Of a stretch of 8,325 bases of DNA, positions 1 through 5,903 are shown piece by piece (the first letter of the stretch is position 1; the number at the start of each line of letters is the position of its first letter). The stretch comes from Oscillospiraceae bacterium (lineage in GTDB: Bacteria; Bacillota; Clostridia; Oscillospirales; Ruminococcaceae). The notes below the pieces were generated by a model that saw only the letters and a list, made by a program, of their open reading frames with translations, made no database searches and had not been told where the DNA came from. The DNA is taken from contig SVMQ01000088.1 in NCBI GenBank assembly GCA_015067375.1, positions 1-8,325 of the forward strand, read 5' to 3'. Both the position numbers and the translations under genes were made by a program.

Positions 1-748
1 ACAGAGCCTTATCGCACAGCTGTTTGATGATTTCCTGAAGGCTGCTGCGGTGCTGAATACCGACCCTGAGCTTTGTTCAAAGGTACGCGAGATGCTGCCG
101 AAGCTTGATCCGTATCATATAGGAAAAACGGGTCTGCTCAAGGAGTGGTTTGAGGAGGACGAGCCTGATTTTGACAGCTCCAAGGTGCAGAAGAACCACC
201 GTCATATCTCGCATCTCATGGGACTTTACCCCGGCAAGCACATCAACCGCAGTACCCCCGAGCTTATGGATGCAGCCATTGCTACCATGAACGATCGCGG
301 CGACGAGTCTACGGGCTGGGCGAGAGCATACAAGATAAACCTCTGGGCAAGAACAGGCGACGGCAACCGCACCTATAAGCTGCTGCGCGGTCTGTTGGAA
401 AGTTGTACATTCGTAAATCTGTGGGACTTCCATCCGCCGTTCCAGATCGACGGTAACTTCGGCGCTTCTGCAGGTATCGCGGAGATGCTGCTGCAGAGCC
501 ATGACGGAGTAATCCGCTTGCTGCCTGCACTTCCTGACGAGTGGAAGAGCGGAAGCTTCAAGGGTCTGTGCGCTCGTGGTGGCTTCGTAGTCAGTGCGCA
601 GTGGGAGAACGGCGAGATAACCACCGCCGAGGTGTTCTCTAAAAACGGCGGCGAGTGCCATGTTGAGATGCCTGCAAACGGCAGGATAGAAAAGATAATG
701 ATAAACACAGGCAGGAATGAGAACGCGATACTGATGCCTGTTGACTGA
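1..748 (+). CDS. GH95 family glycosidase (alpha-L-fucosidase type), 3' part only
   Basis: This is the C-terminal 248 codons of a glycoside hydrolase of family 95, which removes terminal alpha-L-fucose (in some members alpha-L-galactose) from glycans with inversion. The frame is open from base 2, so the gene starts outside the window; a GTG at 50 is an internal codon, not a start. The family signatures are a histidine-rich block [13 protein letters not shown] (about 197-235), the helix-loop [16 protein letters not shown] (about 305-352), and [11 protein letters not shown] (about 431-463). The Asp of FQID at 449-451 is the best candidate for the catalytic base-side Asp of the (alpha/alpha)6 barrel. 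The rest, from about 500, is the C-terminal beta domain (LLPALPDEW onward) and ends normally at TGA 746-748. The acid Glu should lie upstream of the window, and so would any signal peptide, so location and substrate cannot be read here. The family call is secure; fucose rather than galactose is inference. Confidence 0.93.
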   Translation, partial: QSLIAQLFDDFLKAAAVLNTDPELCSKVREMLPKLDPYHIGKTGLLKEWFEEDEPDFDSSKVQKNHRHISHLMGLYPGKHINRSTPELMDAAIATMNDRGDESTGWARAYKINLWARTGDGNRTYKLLRGLLESCTFVNLWDFHPPFQIDGNFGASAGIAEMLLQSHDGVIRLLPALPDEWKSGSFKGLCARGGFVVSAQWENGEITTAEVFSKNGGECHVEMPANGRIEKIMINTGRNENAILMPVD

Positions 749-772
749 TAAGCTTGACGCTTAACAAAAATC

Positions 773-808
773 AAGACCGCCTTCATGCGATGCATGGGCG
801 GTCTTTTT
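773..808. terminator. Rho-independent, probably bidirectional terminator
   Basis: The arms AAGACCGCC (773-781) and GGCGGTCTT (797-805) pair perfectly over 9 bp. The loop contains a second stem, CATGC (784-788) with GCATG (792-796), closed by GAT, with TT at 782-783 as a bulge. On the plus strand the hairpin is followed by a T run (804-808), a textbook terminator 24 bases after the GH95 stop. Read on the minus strand it lies 15 bases after the epimerase stop and is followed by a broken T tract (TTGATTTTT), so it probably also ends the araD-epimerase transcript, though less strongly. Confidence 0.88.
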
Positions 809-820
809 GCGTCTGTTATA

Positions 821-1693
821 TTACAGCTTAGCCTTGCTTATTGCGGTGATGGAATAGGTGTAGGCTTTTTCTGTGTTGGGTTCCAGTATCTCGATGCCGC
901 GCTTTTCTGCGAAAACTCCCGTGCAGTCGTCGAAGTCCGCAGAGCCGCACCACGGCTCTATACACAGGAACGGCGCATCCTTTGCCTGCCATACGCCAAG
1001 GCTCGTGAAATCGGGGAAGTCCACGCGCACACCGCTGTTGTCCTTGTCGAGCAGGTAAACGGAGCGCGATATCAGTTTGTCGAAGTAGCACACATCCTCG
1101 TAGAACATCTCATGCGTTAGCGGGAGCACATTTTCGTTATCCAGCAGGGGACGGCGCACATTCTCCTCGTGCAGACCTGTTTCGAGGTTGTAGTTCGGTA
1201 CAGCGGCGGTCTCGCGCTTTGCGAATTCAAGGCGGTAGTCGGTCATATCTCCGTCGCATGCAAATGCAGGGTGCGCGCCGATGCAGAATGGCATAGGTCT
1301 GTCGGAATCATTGCGCACGCGGTATGTAACGGTGATGCCGTCCGCTTTCAGTGTATAGCGCACGGTGAAGCGGAAATCAAACGGGTACATCGTCTTTGTG
1401 ACTTCGTTCTGTGTTAGCGAGAACATCGCACTTGTTGGGCTTATCTCCTCGGGAGTAAGCTCGTTATCGCGTGCGAAGCCATGCTTTGTGATAGCGTATT
1501 CCTCGCCGTCGATAAGGGTCTTTCCGTTTTTCAGTGTGCCGATCATCGGGAACAGCAGCGGAGAGGTCTTTCCCCAGAATGCAGGGTCAGCGCGCCACAT
1601 AAGCTCACGACCGTTTACGCAGAGGGATTTAAGCTCCGCGCCTTTTGAGATTATCTTAGCGGAGATATCTCCGTTTTTCAGCAGAATATCCAT
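821..1693 (-). CDS. Aldose 1-epimerase family protein, LacX-like
   Basis: This 290-aa protein has the galactose-mutarotase beta-sandwich fold and most resembles the LacX-like branch of aldose 1-epimerases, which interconvert alpha and beta anomers of free or phosphorylated sugars in the cytoplasm. Catalytic landmarks are present: HGFAR with His71, CIGAHPAF with His141 (expected general acid) and CIEPWCG with Glu246 (expected general base). There is no signal peptide or membrane segment. The start is set at 1693 because AAGGAGG (1699-1705) sits 5 bases upstream; a longer in-frame start at 1735 would lie inside araD and adds 14 residues unlike the family. The ribosome binding site overlaps the araD TAA stop (1704-1706), so the two genes are one unit and possibly coupled. 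The exact sugar is unknown; arabinose, galactose or a related aldose are reasonable guesses from the neighbours. Confidence 0.9.
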   Translation of the reverse strand: MDILLKNGDISAKIISKGAELKSLCVNGRELMWRADPAFWGKTSPLLFPMIGTLKNGKTLIDGEEYAITKHGFARDNELTPEEISPTSAMFSLTQNEVTKTMYPFDFRFTVRYTLKADGITVTYRVRNDSDRPMPFCIGAHPAFACDGDMTDYRLEFAKRETAAVPNYNLETGLHEENVRRPLLDNENVLPLTHEMFYEDVCYFDKLISRSVYLLDKDNSGVRVDFPDFTSLGVWQAKDAPFLCIEPWCGSADFDDCTGVFAEKRGIEILEPNTEKAYTYSITAISKAKL

Positions 1694-1703
1694 GATGTCC
1701 TCC

Positions 1704-2396
1704 TTATTTCTGTCCGTAGTATGCGTTTGCGCCATGCTTTCTCAGGTAGTGCTTGTCCATAAGCTCCTGCTGCATCGGCTTGATGCTTGGGTTTACCATC
1801 TGATTATGCCATGCCATGAATGCCAGCTCCTCCAGTACCACCGCGTTGTGAACGGCGTTGTCGGGGTCGGTACCCCATGTGAAAGGACCGTGGCTGTGTA
1901 CCAGTACGGCAGGGATATCGTCCGCCTGCTTGCCGTTGAATGTTTCAACGATGACGTTGCCCGTTTCGTGTTCATAGGCGCCGCCTATCTCCTCGGGGGT
2001 CATCTTACGCGTGCATGGTATCTCGCCGTAGAAGTAGTCCGCGTGCGTAGTGCCGAGCGGAGGGATGCCTCTGCCTGCCTGCGAGTAGATGGTAGCCCAG
2101 CGGCTGTGGGTATGTACAACGCCGCCGATATTCGGGAATGCGCGGTAAAGCACAAGGTGCGTAGGTGTGTCGGAGCTTGGATTAAGCTCGCCCTCAACGC
2201 GCTCGCCTGTCTTGAGGTCAACCACCACCATGTCGTCGGGGGTCATCACATCGTATTCAACGCCTGACGGCTTGATAACGACCAGACCCTTTTCACGGTC
2301 GATGCCCGAAACATTGCCCCATGTAAAGGTGACAAGTCCGTGCTTTGGCAGCTTCATGTTAGCCTCGTATACGGCTTTTTTCAGTTTTTTCAGCAT
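1704..2396 (-). CDS. araD: L-ribulose-5-phosphate 4-epimerase AraD
   Basis: The 230-aa product converts L-ribulose 5-phosphate to D-xylulose 5-phosphate, the last step of L-arabinose catabolism before the pentose phosphate pathway, in the cytoplasm. It is a zinc-dependent class II aldolase-fold enzyme. Residues match the E. coli enzyme (231 aa) nearly position by position: metal ligands Asp76, His95 and His97 (VVHTHS) and His169 (VHSHGPF), catalytic Asp120 (THADYF) and the C-terminal Tyr227 (AYYGQK). Phosphate-binding elements GNVSG (27-31) and KPSG (42-45) are intact. The start at 2396 follows GGAGG (2405-2409) with 8 bases between. It heads a two-gene unit with the epimerase 10 bases downstream and has its own candidate promoter. 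The same fold and motifs occur in UlaF/SgbE, which act in ascorbate or gulose routes; with no kinase or isomerase in view, the arabinose role is inferred. No defects are seen. Confidence 0.96.
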   Translation of the reverse strand: MLKKLKKAVYEANMKLPKHGLVTFTWGNVSGIDREKGLVVIKPSGVEYDVMTPDDMVVVDLKTGERVEGELNPSSDTPTHLVLYRAFPNIGGVVHTHSRWATIYSQAGRGIPPLGTTHADYFYGEIPCTRKMTPEEIGGAYEHETGNVIVETFNGKQADDIPAVLVHSHGPFTWGTDPDNAVHNAVVLEELAFMAWHNQMVNPSIKPMQQELMDKHYLRKHGANAYYGQK

Positions 2397-2423
2397 TTTA
2401 TGTTCCTCCGTTTTTATTTGTCA

Positions 2424-2429
2424 ATTATA
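2424..2429 (-). promoter_or_regulatory. Candidate -10 box of the araD promoter
   Basis: A perfect TATAAT on the minus strand lies in the AT-rich 64-base gap between the hydrolase stop (2461) and araD (start 2396). Transcription would begin near 2417, leaving a leader of about 20 bases that contains the araD ribosome binding site. No convincing -35 hexamer is found 16-18 bases upstream, and there is no TG extension. The gap has no hairpin with a T run, so read-through from the upstream operon is also possible. No operator or catabolite-control site could be recognised. Confidence 0.35.
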
Positions 2430-2460
2430 TCGTTTTGTTTGAGTATCGCTTTGTACGATG

Positions 2461-3102
2461 TCACTTTTCCATTACTTCCTGAATGCCTTTGCACCATGTG
2501 GTCAGGAGCTTTGCAAGCTTTTCGGGCGCATCTGTGTTGACCTCGTGACCAGCGCCGCTGACAAGCGTGAACTCCGCGCTGCTCAGCTTTTCGGTAAGCT
2601 GACGTGCGGCTTTAATATTAGTCTTATCCTTTTCTCCGCAGGCGATCAGGACAGGACAGTTTATTGCGCTGAGCCTGTCGCTGAGGTCGATATCCGCCAT
2701 GGAATTCGTCAGTGAGATAAAGTCTTTTTTTGTGAAACCTATATCAGCAAACATTTTATTCGGCATGAATTTAAAAACCACATTCTGAAATTTCAACAGT
2801 GCTTTTGGCATATCAAATTGCGGCGCGAATAATATCAAAGAGCCTACATCCTGCGGATGATCTGCAGCGTAGTTAAGTGCCAGCACCGCACCAAGCGAAA
2901 GCCCGCACAGATTCAACGGTCTTTCAAAGCAGTCAAGGTACTTGCAAAAAGCGCTGTACATCGCACTGTAGTTGCATTCGCCGCGGATAAAGAACTCACT
3001 CAGTTCGGGGCATACAGCATTGATATCGGGAGACAGAAGCGCTGTCGTCTTATCCCAGCTTGAAGCGCTCTGACCCATTCCATGAAGCATTATCAGTTGC
3101 AT
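2461..3102 (-). CDS. Small alpha/beta hydrolase
   Basis: This 213-aa protein has the alpha/beta-hydrolase fold and a complete catalytic triad: nucleophile Ser69 in the elbow CGLSLGA, acid Asp159 in CGEKD and base His186 in SGAGHEVN. HGMGQ (7-11) supplies the oxyanion loop. A segment of about 50 residues between 95 and 145 (PKALLKFQNVVF onward) should form a small helical cap over the active site. It lacks a signal peptide, so it is a cytoplasmic esterase, thioesterase or C-C hydrolase; the substrate cannot be told from sequence. It is shorter than typical family members (250-280 aa) because it begins directly at the strand before the oxyanion loop. The start ATG at 3100-3102 lies inside the end of the nitroreductase gene (10-base overlap), preceded by AAGGAGGAG, so translation is probably coupled. 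It is the last gene of the addA-led run. Confidence 0.88.
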   Translation of the reverse strand: MQLIMLHGMGQSASSWDKTTALLSPDINAVCPELSEFFIRGECNYSAMYSAFCKYLDCFERPLNLCGLSLGAVLALNYAADHPQDVGSLILFAPQFDMPKALLKFQNVVFKFMPNKMFADIGFTKKDFISLTNSMADIDLSDRLSAINCPVLIACGEKDKTNIKAARQLTEKLSSAEFTLVSGAGHEVNTDAPEKLAKLLTTWCKGIQEVMEK

Positions 3103-3653
3103 TTTGGCTCCTCCTTAAAGCTGCCGGTTTTCTTGAACCCATTGAACCATGCGCGCTCGTCGAATGACTTTTTCTTCGGATGTGTTGTCATCTCATCCGC
3201 TATTCCTACGGGCAATATGCACACAAGGTCGTATTCATCCGGCACACCCAAACGCTTTGCAAGCCGTGCGCCGATGTTATCGTCGTCGGTGATGTGTCCC
3301 TCATACCAGCAGCTTTCGTAGCCGAGTGCTTTTATTGCTAGCAGCATATTCTGTATCGCTGCAGAGTAGTCCTGCACGCTGAAGCATTTGTCACGGTAGG
3401 CGCATATCCTCTGTGTAAGCACGCATATAACAGCAGGCGCTGTGCTGCATATCGGTGGCTCTATCATGGAGAGAAGCTCTTTCAGCAGCTTCGGCTCATC
3501 CACTGCGATGAGTGATGTTGTCTGTTTGTTGCAGCCCGACGGAGCAGCAAGACCTGCCTCCATTATCCTTGTCAGATGCTCGCGCGGCACGGGTGAGCTT
3601 TTATAGCTGCCGCGGTAGCTCGTGCGGCTGTTTATTGCTTCAAAAATATCCAT
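3093..3653 (-). CDS. Nitroreductase family flavoprotein
   Basis: The 186-aa product belongs to the FMN-binding nitroreductase superfamily: homodimers that use NAD(P)H to reduce nitro compounds, quinones, flavins or enones. Expected FMN-contact segments are visible: the N-terminal RTSYRGSY (10-17) in the place of the usual R-R-S-x-R, APSGCNKQ (37-44) for the phosphate/isoalloxazine region, the dimer helix DYSAAIQNMLLAIKALGYES (95-114), and ILPVGIADE (146-154) near the flavin. The length is typical of the small class. The gene starts one base after the asparaginase stop (TGA 3655-3657); its site GAGGGAG lies in the last asparaginase codons. Its own stop overlaps the hydrolase start. There is no ferredoxin domain. 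The physiological substrate is not predictable; a role in redox housekeeping or detoxification is inference. Confidence 0.9.
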   Translation of the reverse strand: MDIFEAINSRTSYRGSYKSSPVPREHLTRIMEAGLAAPSGCNKQTTSLIAVDEPKLLKELLSMIEPPICSTAPAVICVLTQRICAYRDKCFSVQDYSAAIQNMLLAIKALGYESCWYEGHITDDDNIGARLAKRLGVPDEYDLVCILPVGIADEMTTHPKKKSFDERAWFNGFKKTGSFKEEPKCN

Positions 3654-3654
3654 A

Positions 3655-4623
3655 TCATATCTCCCTCAGAAACAGGTCAGCGAAATCCTCGGCGCTGTAG
3701 GAATAGGCAAGCGCCCACATTGCTTTCATTGCAGCCATCTCAGTAGTCATGCGGCGCGCTTCTATGATGCGGTACTTTTTCGCCGCTTCTTTGCCCACCT
3801 CATATAGCGACATATCACAGCCGCCCTCCAGCACCTGAGTCGTCATTACGACGATAATGCCATTCAATACCAGCTCTGCTATCTTCTGCTCAAATTCCTT
3901 GTTGCCGTAGTCGGGGAAGCCGCCTGTGCCGAAGCCTTCTATTATAAGGACGCGGCTCTTTTGAACAGCGAAATCCAGTATGTCTGGGTCGAGTGCAGGG
4001 ATCAGCTTGACCACAGCGACCGCGGTATCCATCCTGTTGAAGAATATCGGAGCAGTGTCGGGCTGCTCTGAATACAGCGTTACTATGCCGTCCTGCACTA
4101 TGCCAAGGTCATTTTGTCCCATGCTGCGGAAAGCGTCGAAGTCGCGCGTGTGTACCTTTTTGGCACAGCTTCCGTCGATGACTCTGCCGCAGAATACTAC
4201 TGCAATGCCTTTAAGCTCGCTGCAAGCACAGTGGAATGCATCGCGGAGATTGCGCTTTGCATCGGTGCTTTCGGCTTCCATAGGTAATTGCGAGCCTGTC
4301 ATGACTATCGGCTTTTCAGCGCCTTGTATGAGGCAGGAGAGCGCCGCAGCACCGTATGCCAGTGTATCAGTGCCGTGCGCTATCACAAATCCGTCGTAGT
4401 CGGTATAGCTGCGCTGAATAATGCCTGCAAGCGTCGTCCATTCGCGCGGGGACATATTTGTGCTGTCAAGCTGAAACGGCTGCATTTCGTCTATGTCACA
4501 GAGGTCTTTAAGCTCGGGCAGGCAGGCGAGAAGAGCGCTGCTGTCTGCTTCGGGTGAAAGCCCTGCTTGTGAGTAGCTGCAGGCTATCGTGCCGCCTGTT
4601 GCGATAAACAATATCTTTTTCAT
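3655..4623 (-). CDS. ansA: L-asparaginase, cytoplasmic (type I-like)
   Basis: The 322-aa enzyme hydrolyses L-asparagine to aspartate and ammonia. Both catalytic signatures are intact: ATGGTIA near the N-terminus with nucleophile Thr12, and AHGTDT with Thr85 and Asp86. Substrate-pocket elements LDSTNMSP (52-59) and TGSQLP (109-114) and the Lys of CAKKVHTRDFDAF (153-165) complete the site. The C-terminal domain carries GFGTGGFP (230-237) and TTQVLEGG (261-268), as in the family. There is no signal peptide, so it is cytoplasmic, like AnsA rather than periplasmic AnsB. The start at 4623 is chosen because the protein then begins MKKILFIATGG, as its relatives do, and GAGGTGA precedes it; an in-frame ATG at 4668 would lie inside the upstream gene. 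The ribosome binding site overlaps the upstream TGA (4631-4633). Some members of this fold act on glutamine or in Glu-tRNA amidation (GatD), but GatD would need a GatE partner, which is not seen. Confidence 0.93.
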   Translation of the reverse strand: MKKILFIATGGTIACSYSQAGLSPEADSSALLACLPELKDLCDIDEMQPFQLDSTNMSPREWTTLAGIIQRSYTDYDGFVIAHGTDTLAYGAAALSCLIQGAEKPIVMTGSQLPMEAESTDAKRNLRDAFHCACSELKGIAVVFCGRVIDGSCAKKVHTRDFDAFRSMGQNDLGIVQDGIVTLYSEQPDTAPIFFNRMDTAVAVVKLIPALDPDILDFAVQKSRVLIIEGFGTGGFPDYGNKEFEQKIAELVLNGIIVVMTTQVLEGGCDMSLYEVGKEAAKKYRIIEARRMTTEMAAMKAMWALAYSYSAEDFADLFLREI

Positions 4624-4630
4624 AGTCACC

Positions 4631-5884
4631 TCAGTATTTCGGATAGAGGTCTTCGCGGCGCTTTGCAATCAGTTTCAGCCATATAAACACGCCTACGATG
4701 ATAGCCAGAAGCACAACAAGCTTCAGCACTATATTGAGGATGCTGTAAGCCACTCTGGTTACTGCAAACAATCTGCCGTGTGCATCGCGGAAGTACATCG
4801 TACCCTCGGCGGAGATGCTGACCCTGCCGCCCGTGAAGTCGTCAAGTCCTGCAAGGGTAGTGCTTGTAGGCTCGTGCTCCTCGCTAGCGTCGAAAACGCA
4901 GTAAAGCGCCCATCTGTCCTGATACTTGCCAACGGTGTATATGCGTGTACCGGTGCCGTATGTGACAATGGGGTCGCTGCCGCCTGTGATTTCGGACAGC
5001 GTGTGGGTTATCTCCATGTTAAGGCTGTCTAAGATATGAAATCCGCTGTCGGATACTGTGTACAGCCTGCTGTTGTAGACAACAGGCGCGGCGGTGTTTT
5101 CACCTGTTTCGCAAAGCGTCAGAGTGTCGTCCTCGTATGTGCCGTCGCTGTTAAGTCGTAGCTTTGCGGTGCTGCCGCCCATTGCGAAGAATACCGCGTA
5201 TTCAGTCGCAAACGGCGCGGAGGTGACTTCGCTGTCGAGCGGTATCTCGCATACTGTGCCATCTTTATAGTGGCAGGTCACGAGGTTTTTTCCTGCACCG
5301 AAGATGACATAGTCACCCTGCACAGTCGCAGAGGTAATGTCAGCTTGCGCGGTGTACTTCCATTTAAGGCTCATATTGCTTGTATCAGCGCAGCAGAAGC
5401 TCTCGCAGTCGCCGTCCTTTACGGAGAAGTAAGCAAGCCCGTCTATCAGTGCAACATCGCTGTCAACACTGCCGCCGAAGCTTTTGTGCGCGGTAACTGT
5501 ACCGCTTGTAAAGTCGATGGTACACAGACCGCTTGCGGTAGGCTGGATAAGTATATCGCCGCTCATAACGCCTGAATATCCAGTGCATATCTCTTCGGGA
5601 AGCTTTACTGATGCGAGCTCCAGTCCGTTTTCTTCTGAAAGGCGCAGCACACTGCTTCCCGAGGGCAGCAGCACGCTTTCACCGTAAGTGACAGGCACGC
5701 CGATGTTTTCAGCTTTGTCGGTCTGCCATTGCACGCTGGTGTATTTGCCCTCATAAGGTGTAACGGCAGGACTGACGAGTACGCTCTCTGTCCTGAAGCC
5801 TGCTTGCGCCGCTCCTGCAGTAATGGAGAGGGTGGCGGCAGTCAGAAGTGCTGCCGCGGTCTTGGTAAGTAAATGCTGTTTCGT
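4631..5884 (-). CDS. Exported, membrane-anchored PQQ-like beta-propeller protein; apparent ACG start
   Basis: The product is about 417 aa. It has an N-terminal signal peptide (KQHLLTK, a hydrophobic stretch of Ala/Leu/Thr, then AGAAQA|GF with predicted cleavage near residue 28). A long beta-rich region (about 60-370) has recurring blade-like units such as IDGLAYFSVKDG, VQGDYVIFGAGKN and VYNSRLYTVSDSG. One C-terminal membrane helix (about 382-406) is followed by KRREDLYPKY. The propeller should therefore face outside with a short cytoplasmic tail. The repeats resemble PQQ/BamB-like WD-type blades, but no PQQ role is implied; it could be a surface sensor or binding protein, and its function is unknown. 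Start choice: GGGAG (5892-5896) lies 7 bases before ACG at 5882-5884, which opens the signal peptide. The only usual in-frame start upstream, GTG at 5926, lies inside addA, has no ribosome binding site and adds residues that merely shadow the addA C-terminus. No in-frame ATG occurs until deep in the propeller. Confidence 0.8.
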   Translation of the reverse strand, partial: TKQHLLTKTAAALLTAATLSITAGAAQAGFRTESVLVSPAVTPYEGKYTSVQWQTDKAENIGVPVTYGESVLLPSGSSVLRLSEENGLELASVKLPEEICTGYSGVMSGDILIQPTASGLCTIDFTSGTVTAHKSFGGSVDSDVALIDGLAYFSVKDGDCESFCCADTSNMSLKWKYTAQADITSATVQGDYVIFGAGKNLVTCHYKDGTVCEIPLDSEVTSAPFATEYAVFFAMGGSTAKLRLNSDGTYEDDTLTLCETGENTAAPVVYNSRLYTVSDSGFHILDSLNMEITHTLSEITGGSDPIVTYGTGTRIYTVGKYQDRWALYCVFDASEEHEPTSTTLAGLDDFTGGRVSISAEGTMYFRDAHGRLFAVTRVAYSILNIVLKLVVLLAIIVGVFIWLKLIAKRREDLYPKY

Positions 5885-5891
5885 AATATCA

Positions 5892-5896
5892 CTCCC
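5892..5896 (-). promoter_or_regulatory. Ribosome binding site that places the propeller start at ACG
   Basis: GGGAG, continuing as TGAT, lies on the minus strand just after the addA stop (TGA 5904-5906). Counting 7 bases onward reaches ACG at 5882-5884, followed by AAA CAG, where the signal peptide begins. ATT at 5885-5887 is only 4 bases away. The site would be useless for the alternative GTG at 5926, which lies upstream of it. Confidence 0.6.
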
Positions 5897-5903
5897 AGTT
5901 AAG

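Noticed and set aside
77..661. 194-aa open frame on the minus strand opposite GH95
   Set aside because: It is antisense to an unmistakable GH95 coding region, has an unnatural composition and resembles no family; it is a codon-bias shadow.
1694..1735. Extended N-terminus of the LacX-like epimerase
   Set aside because: A strong AAGGAGG site 5 bases before the ATG at 1693 decides the start; the extension overlaps araD coding sequence.
1365..2267. 300-aa plus-strand open frame across the epimerase and araD genes
   Set aside because: It lies antisense to two genes with intact catalytic residues and has no recognisable domain; its composition fits a reverse-strand shadow.
2419..2424. TTGACA hexamer (minus strand) as a -35 box before araD
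   Set aside because: A -10 box 17 bases downstream would overlap the araD start codon and put transcription start inside the gene; the hexamer also overlaps the better-placed TATAAT.
4624..4668. Extended N-terminus of the asparaginase
   Set aside because: The family begins MKKILFIATGGTIA-like at 4623 with its own ribosome binding site; the extra 15 residues read through the end of the propeller gene.
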